In this document: one piece after another, positions 26,023 to 33,038 of the stretch
Position numbering within the stretch: the first letter of the stretch is position 1
Layout of the letters: the number at the start of each line of letters is the position of its first letter
From: Bradyrhizobium hipponense
GTDB lineage: Bacteria > Pseudomonadota > Alphaproteobacteria > Rhizobiales > Xanthobacteraceae
Length of the DNA stretch: 64,000 bases
Direction: 5' to 3'
Assembly: GCF_008123965.1 (NCBI RefSeq)
Contig: NZ_VSTH01000059.1
Span: forward strand, 29,676 to 93,675
The notes under the pieces: model-generated
What the model was told of the DNA's origin: nothing
What the model saw: only the letters and a program-made list of their open reading frames with translations
Databases searched by the model: none
Translations under genes and position numbers: made by a program

Positions 26023-26763
26023 TCAGGACGCCAGTATCGTGGTCTTGTCTGACGAGAGCTCGGCAGCGTGCAGCATGCCGTCCGTGGCCGTGACGACCTG
26101 GTCGCTCCGGACATTGGTCGTGGCGGCGAGCTCGAGACGGGTCTCGATCCACTGCCAGAGGCCGCGGACCTCGTCCGCCGACTTGCTGTTCGGTGCGAAT
26201 TCGCTGACGGCGAGGCCGGCTGCGAGCGAGTCCTGGTGGTCGTTGCGCATCACGATCAGCGGGCGCGCGAGCACCTCAGTCAGATCGTGCGCCGCTTCCT
26301 CGGCGAGCGTGTTGGCCGCGTTGTCGATACGTTGACCGCGGATCGGGGTCTGGTTCAGCACGAAGCTATAGGGCCGCTTCCAGGCGCGCGCGACGCTGAG
26401 CGTCGAAGCGGTCGCCTCGATGTCGGCGACGCTCGGCCGGGCCGGGATCAGGCAAAGGTCGCAATGGCGGATCGCGGCGGTGGTGGCGGCGCTGAGGCCG
26501 GCCGCGGTGTCGATGATCGCAAGCTGCAGGCCGCTGTCGGCCAGCATCTTCAGACGCGGTTCGATGTCGATGGCATGATAAATCGGCTCGACGACGAGAT
26601 CATCCGCGGTGCGGCGGCGCCGCCAGTTGGACAGGGTACCCTGCAGGTCGGTCTCGATCAGGCGAACGGTGAAGCCGGCCTGCTTGGCTGCCAGCGCGAG
26701 GCCGACGACGAGCGTGCTCTTGCCACTGCCGCCCTTTTGGGTGGCCAGTACGATCGTGTGCAT
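26023..26763 (-). CDS. Orphan ParA/MinD-family ATPase
   Basis: 246 residues from the ATG at 26763. The deviant Walker A motif QKGGSGKSTL with its signature Lys, ETDLQGTLSNW at the switch I position, and a later IIDTAAGLS (Walker B/switch II) mark the ParA family. No parB-like gene or parS cluster is nearby. Similar stand-alone ParA proteins position other cargo or act as plasmid relics; the role here is unknown. An in-frame start 19 codons upstream would add an unconserved leader. It is convergent with mutM. Confidence 0.85.
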   Translation of the reverse strand: MHTIVLATQKGGSGKSTLVVGLALAAKQAGFTVRLIETDLQGTLSNWRRRRTADDLVVEPIYHAIDIEPRLKMLADSGLQLAIIDTAAGLSAATTAAIRHCDLCLIPARPSVADIEATASTLSVARAWKRPYSFVLNQTPIRGQRIDNAANTLAEEAAHDLTEVLARPLIVMRNDHQDSLAAGLAVSEFAPNSKSADEVRGLWQWIETRLELAATTNVRSDQVVTATDGMLHAAELSSDKTTILAS

Positions 26764-26936
26764 GGAAGATGAATCCTTTGGAGCGCTCGGGTCTCTGGGT
26801 AACGCCACGCGAACGTGCATCGCTTCTCGATGCTGAGCTCTTCTCGCTCAGGACGTGCCCTGCCCAGTCCAAGGGGACCGCGGATGTCCGAATCAACGCT
26901 AAAGATGATGGCGGAATAGGGAATGACGGCGAATCC

Positions 26937-26963
26937 GTACCACTACTGGACCCGTAGTCGTAC
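26937..26963. promoter_or_regulatory. 27-bp near-perfect inverted repeat upstream of the ParA-like gene
   Basis: GTACCACTAC-N7-GTAGTCGTAC, 9 of 10 arm positions complementary. It lies about 175 bp upstream of the ParA-like start, in a 256-bp gap with no other feature. It could be an operator or a centromere-like site. Confidence 0.35.
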
Positions 26964-27019
26964 GTGGGCGTGCTCGTTACCACCCAAGGGTGCGGGGAAT
27001 TAGGGATGCTGCCCTTGGC

Positions 27020-28381
27020 CTACTTGCGCACGCAGATCACGCGCACCACGGCGGCCTTTGCATCGGTCGACGTGCCGTTCGCCATGACATCGTTCGCTTT
27101 CAGGAAGTCGCGCACCGTTTCCGCGGACACCATCACCGCTTGTGACGCAGGGACCGATGTCGCGGGACCCGCGACCATCGCCGGCTTCAGCAGCGCGATG
27201 CCGGCAAACTTGCCGTCGCCGTCGATCGCCGGGCTGCCGGAAAACCCCACGGCCGGTGGCGGAGACAGTGCGGAATCGTTGCTCGTCACCGGCGCCAGCG
27301 CGGACCTGACACTTGAGACGCCGGCCGCGCCGCCCTGGCTTTGCGGATCCGCGATGCCGATGACATCGACGTTCGTCTTGGCCCCGCCACCGGCGAGACC
27401 GAGCGGCTTCAGGCCGCGCGCGCCGTAGATGTGCAGCAGCGCCAGATCGTGCTCCTTGTCTTCGGCGAGACGGTCGGCATTGCCATAGCCACCGACCGTG
27501 ATCGCGAGGCAGCTGTCGGTGACAAGGCGGTCAGTGACGATCGCGCCGTCGTCGCTGACGACGATGCCGGTTCCGTATTCGACGCTCTTGCGCGGCGCCG
27601 GTCCGGCCTGCGGTCCTGCCGGAAATGCGTTGAACGCGCTCGACATCGCGATCACGACCGGCTCGACCGTGTTCTCGGTCGCCTGATCGTAGAGGATGGT
27701 CATGATGCGGACCTCGTCGCCTTTGAAGGTGCCGCGCAGGTAGAATTTCTTCAGGCCCTGGAGGCCCGACAGCACGAAGAAGTCCGGCTTCACCACGGTG
27801 TAGTCGACCTTGCGTCCGGGGGGCTCCTTCTTCTCAGTTTCCGCGAGCTTGGCCGTGGTCGGGTTCGCCTCCTTGCGGCGGCTGAGCAGCACTTGCACCG
27901 TTCCGGTCTGCGATGTCCATTTCGAGCCGTTGGCATCGGTCGCCTGCTGCGGCACCAGCTTGCCGGGGATGCCGAGCCGGGCGCCGCTGGTCGGCTCCAT
28001 CACGATCTTCCAGCCGACGCCGTCCTGCTTCCGGCGCGCCGTCTCGGCGAGCGCGGCGCGCTCCTGCGGATTGAGCACCCCGGTCGGCTTGCCGCCCTTG
28101 GCCTTCTGGTATTCCTTGATCGCGTCGACCATGCGCGCGCTGACGTCGCCGGAGATGGCGCCGTTATATTGGCCGACCCAGGCGAGGTCGGATTGCAGCG
28201 ACAGGCGTTCCGCCTGCGCCATGGCGTCGGCGGTCTCCGACGGCGTCTGAAGTGCGGGCGGGCGGATCGGAACGGTCTGGACCGTCCTCGGCCTGGTGCT
28301 GGAGACCTGTGACGTCGTCATCTGGGCGTTCGCGCCTGCGGCAGTCGCGAACAACAGTGTTGCCGCAAGCATCGATCTCAT
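27020..28381 (-). CDS. Secreted peptidoglycan-binding, trypsin-like protein lacking the catalytic His
   Basis: 453 residues from the ATG at 28381. A signal peptide (about 1-19, ending AGANA-Q) is followed by a peptidoglycan-binding-1-like helical module (about 55-112; WVGQYNG, IKEYQKAKGGKPTGVL). The C-terminal half (about 265-445) is a trypsin/HtrA-like beta-barrel. It keeps the Asp region (DLALL, Asp312) and a Ser in GFSGSPAID (Ser381). Where the family has the catalytic His, the sequence is IVTDRLVTD, with Leu at position 286. It is therefore probably an inactive protease fold acting as a periplasmic or wall-bound scaffold. It stands alone, followed by the ParA-like gene on the same strand. 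Confidence 0.8.
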   Translation of the reverse strand: MRSMLAATLLFATAAGANAQMTTSQVSSTRPRTVQTVPIRPPALQTPSETADAMAQAERLSLQSDLAWVGQYNGAISGDVSARMVDAIKEYQKAKGGKPTGVLNPQERAALAETARRKQDGVGWKIVMEPTSGARLGIPGKLVPQQATDANGSKWTSQTGTVQVLLSRRKEANPTTAKLAETEKKEPPGRKVDYTVVKPDFFVLSGLQGLKKFYLRGTFKGDEVRIMTILYDQATENTVEPVVIAMSSAFNAFPAGPQAGPAPRKSVEYGTGIVVSDDGAIVTDRLVTDSCLAITVGGYGNADRLAEDKEHDLALLHIYGARGLKPLGLAGGGAKTNVDVIGIADPQSQGGAAGVSSVRSALAPVTSNDSALSPPPAVGFSGSPAIDGDGKFAGIALLKPAMVAGPATSVPASQAVMVSAETVRDFLKANDVMANGTSTDAKAAVVRVICVRK

Positions 28382-28494
28382 GACAAATCCAGCCAGCCCA
28401 TTGCAAATAGACCATTGAACGTGCAGCCATTGAAGCACATCTCGTTGGTCGCGAACAATGTTGAGGTGGTTCAGGCCAGGGAAAGGTAGCTGAC

Positions 28495-28610
28495 TCCTCA
28501 TCCTGAGGAGCGCGCTCTTCGCGCGCGTCTCGAAGGATGAAGGCCAAGCTGTTGCAACGGGGGCCTTCATGGTTCGAGACGGCGCTTCGCGCCTCCTCAC
28601 CATGAGGGTA
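28495..28610. repeat. Dispersed CTCATCCTGAGGAGCGCG repeat, copy 1
   Basis: CTCATCCTGAGGAGCGCGC, then GCGCGTCTCGAAGGATGAAGGCC, and at the other end CATGGTTCGAGACGGCGC and CTCACCATGAGGG. A related copy in reverse order is at 29593-29704. The two copies flank the MoeB-like gene and the LysR remnant. Confidence 0.75.
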
Positions 28611-28623
28611 GGCACCTGAAAGG

Positions 28624-29433
28624 ATGACGATGCTGAGCCCGGACGAACTCGAACGCTATGCCCGCCATATCGTGCTGCGCGATGTCGGTGGCCCTGGCCA
28701 GGCCGCGCTGAAGCGGGCATCCGTGCTGGTGATCGGCGCCGGAGGTCTCGGTGCGCCGGCCCTGATGTATCTGGCCGCTGCCGGCGTCGGCACCCTCGGC
28801 GTGGTCGATGACGACGTGGTGTCGCTGTCCAACCTTCAGCGCCAGGTCATCCATACGACGCCCGACATCGGCCGGCATAAAGTCGAGAGCGCCGCCGAAC
28901 GGATCACCGCGCTCAATCCGCATGTGCGCTTTGTCGGCCACGCCACCTGGCTCAACGCCGACAACGCGCTCTCGCTGATCGGCGACTACGATCTTGTGCT
29001 CGACGGCTCCGACAATTTCTCGACGCGCTATCTGGCCTCAGACGCCTGCTTCTTCGCCAAGCGGCCCCTCATCACCGCCGCGCTCGGCACATTCGATGGT
29101 TCGCTGACGACGATTCGCGCGCATGAAAAGAACGACGAGGGTGTGTTCAACCCGACCTACCGCTGCCTGTTTCCGGAGGCGCCGCCGCCGGGCACGGTGC
29201 CGGCCTGCGCGGAGGCCGGCGTCATGGGTGCGCTCGCGGGCGTGATGGGTTCGATGATGGCGCTGGAGGCGATCCGCGAGATCGTCGGCTTTGGCGACGG
29301 CCTCGTCGGCCGCCTCCTGATGATCGATGCGCGCGCGATGCGCTTCGAGACCTTGCGCTACGCGCGCGATCCGGCCAATCCGCTCAACGGCGATGGGCCG
29401 GTCGTGACCGATCTCAGCGCCCATCGCACCTGA
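28624..29433 (+). CDS. moeB: MoeB/ThiF/HesA-family E1-like adenylyltransferase
   Basis: 269 residues. The nucleotide-binding VLVIGAGGLGAPAL (residues 34-47) and the E1 motifs NLQRQVIHT and LVLDGSDNFSTRYL identify the family, which adenylates the C-terminal Gly of a sulfur carrier (MoaD or ThiS). A Cys in the PACAEAGVMG segment (Cys195) matches the catalytic region. The four zinc cysteines of E. coli MoeB are mostly lost: TYRC keeps one, and the C-terminal CxxC pair is absent. MoeB is the conventional name; ThiF-type function is equally possible. No sulfur-carrier gene is adjacent. It starts 14 bp after a repeat. Confidence 0.82.
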   Translation: MTMLSPDELERYARHIVLRDVGGPGQAALKRASVLVIGAGGLGAPALMYLAAAGVGTLGVVDDDVVSLSNLQRQVIHTTPDIGRHKVESAAERITALNPHVRFVGHATWLNADNALSLIGDYDLVLDGSDNFSTRYLASDACFFAKRPLITAALGTFDGSLTTIRAHEKNDEGVFNPTYRCLFPEAPPPGTVPACAEAGVMGALAGVMGSMMALEAIREIVGFGDGLVGRLLMIDARAMRFETLRYARDPANPLNGDGPVVTDLSAHRT

Positions 29434-29468
29434 TCGCAGATGCTACGCGGCGCGCGTTCGAAGACTGA

Positions 29469-29592
29469 TGCGAGCCGTTTCCGGGACCGTTCTCCTACTA
29501 TCCGAGCCGCCGCCAGGTGCCGCCGGCGCTACGCGCCGCCTTCATCGATTTCGTCGCGAGCTGGCGCAAGCGAAACGCGTCGGGACCCCAGA
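29469..29592 (+). pseudogene. Remnant of a LysR-type regulator C-terminus
   Basis: In the frame beginning at 29472 the translation contains EPFPGPFSYYPSRRQVPPAL, then RAAFIDFVASWRKR. This is the characteristic end of the LysR substrate-binding domain (YYPSRRQ...FIDF). An in-frame TGA at 29466-29468 precedes it, and no start or N-terminal part remains. A dispersed repeat begins at its 3' side. It is therefore a truncated gene fragment, not a functional ORF. Confidence 0.65.
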
Positions 29593-29704
29593 CCCTCATG
29601 GTGAGGAGCGCGCCCTTGCGCGCGTCTCGAACCATGCAGGCCTCGCTGGTGCAGCTCGGCCTTTCATCCTTCAAGACGCGCGTTCCGCGCTCCGCAGGAC
29701 GAGG
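29593..29704. repeat. Dispersed CTCATGGTGAGGAGCGCG repeat, copy 2
   Basis: Related to the element at 28495-28610 but in the opposite sense: ACCCTCATGGTGAGGAGCGCG and GCGCGTCTCGAACCATG at the left, and CATCCTTCAAGACGCGC and CGCAGGACGAGG at the right. It directly abuts the LysR remnant. Confidence 0.75.
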
Positions 29705-29720
29705 AAGGAGAGCTTGGGAG

Positions 29721-30722
29721 TCAGAGCATGCTCGGCAGCACGCGATCCGGCGGCTTGTGGGCATCGAGGAAGGTGCGGATGTTGATGATCACCTTCTCGC
29801 CCATCTCGACACGACCCTCGATCGTGGCCGAGCCCATGTGTGGCAGCAGCGCCACCTTGCCGGCCCTGGCGAGCCGCACCAGCTTCGGGTTGACCGCGGG
29901 CTCGTGCTCGTAGACGTCGAGGCCGGCACCGCCGATGTCACCGGCTTCGATCAGCTTGATCAGCGTGTCCTCGTCGGTGACCTCGCCGCGCGCGGTGTTG
30001 ACGATGTAGGCATCTTTCCGGATCAGCTTCAGCCGTCGCGCCGAGAGCAGATGATAGGTCGCCGGCGTGTGCGGACAGTTCACCGAGATGATGTCCATCC
30101 GCGCCAGCATCTGGTCGAGGCTTTCCCAATAGGTCGCGCCAAGCTCTTCGGCGATCTTCGGCGCCACGGGCCGGCGGTTGTGATAGTGGATCTGCAAGCC
30201 GAAGGCGCGGGCGCGGCGCGCCACCGCCTGGCCGATGCGGCCCATGCCAATGATGCCGAGGCGCTTGCCGCCGATGCGATGGCCGAGCATCCAGGTCGGC
30301 GACCAGCCGGCCCAGGGCTTGCCCTCCGTGAGGACGGAAGCGCCTTCGATCAGCCGGCGCGGCACGGCCAGGATCAGCGCCATGGTCATGTCGGCGGTGT
30401 CTTCGGTCAAAACCTTCGGCGTATTGGTGACGGTAATGCCGCGGGCGTGCGCGGCCTCGACATCGATGTTGTCGACGCCGTTGCCGAAATTCGCGATCAG
30501 CCGCAGCTTGCAGTCGGGCTGATTGACGATGTCGGCGGTGATGTGGTCGGTGACCGTCGGAACCAGCACGTCGGCGCCGCGCGCGGCTTCGGCGAGCTGC
30601 TCGGCCGACATCGGCGCGTCGTCGAGATTGATCCGCGCGTCGAACAGCTCGCGCATCCGGGTCTCGATCGAATCCGGCAACTTGCGCGTCACGACGACGA
30701 GGGGCTTTTTCTTCACCGACAT
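29721..30722 (-). CDS. D-2-hydroxyacid dehydrogenase (glyoxylate/hydroxypyruvate reductase type)
   Basis: 333 residues. The NAD(P)-binding motif is LGIIGMGRIGQAVARRA (GxGxxG). The catalytic Arg is in NTARGEV, followed by the Glu in the DVYEHEP region and the His in LLPHMGSAT. The N-terminal flavodoxin-like half reads VVVTRKLPDSIETRMREL. The overall pattern is closest to bacterial glyoxylate/hydroxypyruvate reductases (GhrB/GyaR). The exact substrate cannot be fixed from sequence. It is monocistronic, divergent from the SH3 gene. Confidence 0.9.
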   Translation of the reverse strand: MSVKKKPLVVVTRKLPDSIETRMRELFDARINLDDAPMSAEQLAEAARGADVLVPTVTDHITADIVNQPDCKLRLIANFGNGVDNIDVEAAHARGITVTNTPKVLTEDTADMTMALILAVPRRLIEGASVLTEGKPWAGWSPTWMLGHRIGGKRLGIIGMGRIGQAVARRARAFGLQIHYHNRRPVAPKIAEELGATYWESLDQMLARMDIISVNCPHTPATYHLLSARRLKLIRKDAYIVNTARGEVTDEDTLIKLIEAGDIGGAGLDVYEHEPAVNPKLVRLARAGKVALLPHMGSATIEGRVEMGEKVIINIRTFLDAHKPPDRVLPSML

Positions 30723-30844
30723 GTCCTGCTCTCATCAGGCGTCGCAAGCCGCCTCTGTCGCCAAAGGCCGGCCGTTCAGGCCTCATTAACCCGGTTGTTC
30801 GACACTGCCCTTGCCGCGTCGTCCCCGGCGTTTCCTTCAAGCTC

Positions 30845-30873
30845 CCCCGACATTTCCGGCCGGAAAATCGGGG
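30845..30873. promoter_or_regulatory. 29-bp nested palindrome in a divergent intergenic region
   Basis: TTTCCGGCCGGAAA (30853-30866) is a perfect 14-bp palindrome nested in CCCCGA/TCGGGG arms (30845-30850 and 30868-30873). It sits mid-way in the 321-bp gap between the dehydrogenase (-) and the SH3 gene (+). It could be a shared operator. I see nothing else clear in this gap. Confidence 0.35.
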
Positions 30874-31043
30874 CAAACTGGTTGTTCAAGCGTCCGTCCT
30901 CTCTAGCAGAAGGCCGGGCCAAGACAAGAACCACGGGCCGGGCTTCGGGAACACCCGCGTGGGGCAGGACGAAGGGGTGCGCGGCAGGGTTTGGACTTGG
31001 GGTGAGGATCCGGCTTGGCCGGTCCTCGACAGGAGACGGGTTG

Positions 31044-31574
31044 ATGGCGTTGGGGCGTTTTTGCGCGGTGATGGCGCTCGTTTGCGGCTGGTTGAGCGCC
31101 TCGGTCAGCCCCGGGCATTCGGCCAAGGACAACACGCCGCAGACCGCCAGCGGCCTGCCGGTGCCGCGTTATGTCAGCCTCAAGTCGGATCACGTCAACG
31201 TCCGTGCCGGCCCGACCAAGGACAATGACGTGGCCTGGGTCTATACCCGCGCCGGCCTGCCGGTCGAAATTACCGCCGAGTTCGAGAACTGGCGCCGGGT
31301 GCGCGATTCCGAAGGCGCCGAAGGTTGGGTCTATCACTCGCTGCTGTCGGGCCGCCGCACCGCGGTCGTGACCATGAAGCAGAAGGACGAGCTCGCGCCG
31401 ATCTACGACCGGGCTGATGCCGAGAGTGCGATTGCAGCAAAGCTCCAGGCCGGAGTCGTCACGCAGGTGAAAAGGTGCAGCGCAAACTGGTGCCGCGTCA
31501 CCGGCAACGGCTTCGACGGCTGGATCCAGCAGGAACGCCTCTGGGGCGTCTATGCCGACGAGCCGGTGAACTGA
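31044..31574 (+). CDS. Secreted protein with two bacterial SH3 domains
   Basis: 176 residues. A signal peptide (about 1-27, cleavage near SPGHSA) is followed by two SH3-like domains. The first (about 45-105) has YVSLKSDHVNVRAGP and WRRVRDSEGAEGWVYHSLL; the second (about 115-172) has APIYDRADAES, WCRVTGNGFDGWI and ERLWGVY. Such domains usually bind cell-wall peptides or stabilise periplasmic proteins. The role is not known. AGGAG lies 8 nt before the ATG, which fixes the start. It is convergent with irr. Confidence 0.85.
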   Translation: MALGRFCAVMALVCGWLSASVSPGHSAKDNTPQTASGLPVPRYVSLKSDHVNVRAGPTKDNDVAWVYTRAGLPVEITAEFENWRRVRDSEGAEGWVYHSLLSGRRTAVVTMKQKDELAPIYDRADAESAIAAKLQAGVVTQVKRCSANWCRVTGNGFDGWIQQERLWGVYADEPVN

Positions 31575-31589
31575 CGCCGTCAATAAATA

Positions 31590-31610
31590 TGGCCGGGACG
31601 AGCCCGGCCA
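31590..31610 (-). terminator. Hairpin terminator between SH3 gene and irr
   Basis: TGGCCGGG-ACGAG-CCCGGCCA, a perfect 8-bp stem. On the minus strand it is followed by TATTTATTG, so it probably ends the irr transcript; on the plus strand no T-run follows. Confidence 0.6.
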
Positions 31611-31638
31611 CGACGATCTCCCTCTGAATTAGGAAACC

Positions 31639-32130
31639 TCAGCGCTTCTTGCGCAGGCGCACGACCATATCGATGCGCGCGATCTCGTAGCCCGCGGGCA
31701 CCTCCGGCATCTTCGACAGCTCAAGATGCGGGTCCTCGATGTCGACCAGCTCGTGGCTGTTCTCGAGGTAATAGTGGTGGTGGGTGGTGACGTTGGTGTC
31801 AAAATAGGTCTTGGTGCCGTCGACGCTGACCTGACGCAGCAGGCCTGCATCGGTGAGCTGGTTCAGCGTGTTGTAGACCGTCGCAAGCGAGACCGGGACC
31901 TTGGCCAGCGTCGCTTCCTCGTAGAGCATTTCAGCCGTGAGGTGGCGGGCACCCTTGCCGAACAGCAGCCAGCCGAGCGCCATCCTTTGCCGCGTCGGAC
32001 GAAGGCCGGCGGACTGGAGCATTTCGTTGACGTCATGCCAGGGGCAGCCCGTCAGGGCCGGCTGGCGGCCGGACAGAAGGGCCGCCGCATGGCCGTCGTC
32101 GTCGTGATGGGGCGCGTTGTTTTCGTTCAT
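31639..32130 (-). CDS. irr: Iron response regulator Irr (Fur superfamily)
   Basis: 163 residues, exactly the size known for Bradyrhizobium Irr. Near the N-terminus is ALTGCPWHDV, the heme regulatory motif with Cys29-Pro30. The winged helix follows (RPTRQRMALGWLLF ... SLATVYNTLNQLTDAGLL), and a His cluster THHHYYLENSHEL forms the second heme-binding region. Irr represses or activates genes of heme synthesis and iron uptake and is degraded when heme is abundant. The start at 32130 gives MNENNAPHHD; the longer frame upstream reads through the promoter region. Fur-type hexamers lie 49 bp upstream. Confidence 0.96.
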   Translation of the reverse strand: MNENNAPHHDDDGHAAALLSGRQPALTGCPWHDVNEMLQSAGLRPTRQRMALGWLLFGKGARHLTAEMLYEEATLAKVPVSLATVYNTLNQLTDAGLLRQVSVDGTKTYFDTNVTTHHHYYLENSHELVDIEDPHLELSKMPEVPAGYEIARIDMVVRLRKKR

Positions 32131-32178
32131 TTCCAAATTCGAGCACGCGTGAGCACTATCTATCCTGCAATATATGGA

Positions 32179-32196
32179 GAGATAGATGCAGATGCA
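32179..32196 (-). promoter_or_regulatory. Probable Fur-binding direct hexamers in the irr promoter
   Basis: On the minus strand TGCATC-TGCATC-TATCTC are three imperfect direct hexamers, 49 bp before the irr ATG. From memory, the published Fur site in the B. japonicum irr promoter consists of three imperfect direct hexamers. The fur gene itself is at 61244-61708 in this window. Confidence 0.6.
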
Positions 32197-32207
32197 AGTT
32201 TCTCGCA

Positions 32208-32224
32208 ACTAGAGTGGTTCTAAT
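32208..32224. promoter_or_regulatory. Imperfect ICE-like (Irr box) motif between irr and fabA
   Basis: ACTAGAGTGGTTCTAAT fits the iron control element TTTAGAA-N3-TTCTAAA at 10 of 14 fixed positions, including both TAGA/TCTA cores at correct spacing. It is 78 bp upstream of irr and 254 bp upstream of fabA. It is a weak match. Confidence 0.3.
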
Positions 32225-32477
32225 GAGCAAGGAACCGGGCGCGGCCCTCGTTATTTTACCTTCATGAGACCGCTTTGCCACCCGAAAAGGCCTGTGTTAG
32301 AGAGCGCGCGGTTCCGCTTAGCCGATTTTGGCGCAGCCAGGCATTGAGGCCCGCAGGTCCATCCGGGCCCTCGGTATTCGCGCCTGACGACGGCAATCGG
32401 CGTTGCTTTCCGAACAAGACGGAGCCCATTTTCGCCAGAAACGCCGCTCAATCGGGTTAGAACACAGAGGCTTCCGC

Positions 32478-32999
32478 ATGTTGAACAGGCGCAATGGCTA
32501 CGAATATGAAGACTTGCTGGCATGTGGTCGCGGCGAGATGTTCGGCCCCGGCAATGCACAATTGCCGCTGCCGCCGATGCTCATGTTCGACCGCATCACG
32601 GACATTAACGAGACCGGCGGCGAATTCGGCAAGGGGCTGGTGCGCGCTGAGCTCGACGTGAAGCCCGATCTCTGGTTCTTCGGCTGCCACTTCAAGAACG
32701 ATCCGGTGATGCCCGGCTGCCTTGGCCTCGACGCGCTGTGGCAAATGGTCGGCTTTTATCTGGGCTGGGTTGGCGGCGAAGGTCGCGGCCGCGCGCTTGG
32801 CCTGAACGAGCTGAAGTTCGGCGGCCAGGTGCTGCCCGAGGCCCGCAAGGTTGTGTACAATGTCGATATGAAGCGGGTGATGCGTTCAAAGCTGGTGCTC
32901 GGGATCGCCGATGGATGGCTTTCGGTCGACGACCAGATTATCTATCGCGCGAAGGATTTGAAGGTCGGCCTGTTCAAGCAGGGCACGAGCTTGGGCTGA
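32478..32999 (+). CDS. fabA: 3-hydroxydecanoyl-ACP dehydratase/isomerase FabA
   Basis: 173 residues. The active-site region is FFGCHFKNDPVMPGCLGLDA, with the catalytic His and Asp of the hot-dog fold, and the long central helix continues LWQMVGFYLGW. It dehydrates and isomerises hydroxydecanoyl-ACP, the branch point to unsaturated fatty acids. AGAGG lies 7 nt before the ATG, fixing this start inside a longer open frame. It is followed by fabB 39 bp downstream. The 347-bp gap to irr contains the Fur/ICE-like sites and otherwise no clear gene. Confidence 0.97.
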   Translation: MLNRRNGYEYEDLLACGRGEMFGPGNAQLPLPPMLMFDRITDINETGGEFGKGLVRAELDVKPDLWFFGCHFKNDPVMPGCLGLDALWQMVGFYLGWVGGEGRGRALGLNELKFGGQVLPEARKVVYNVDMKRVMRSKLVLGIADGWLSVDDQIIYRAKDLKVGLFKQGTSLG

Positions 33000-33038
33000 G
33001 CGCATCACGAAGAAGACAACGATTAAGGCGAGGCTGTC

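Noticed and set aside
26600..26983. Short open frame upstream of and overlapping the ParA-like gene
   Set aside because: Low-complexity Ser/Pro-rich translation, overlaps the Walker A region in another frame, no ribosome-binding site.
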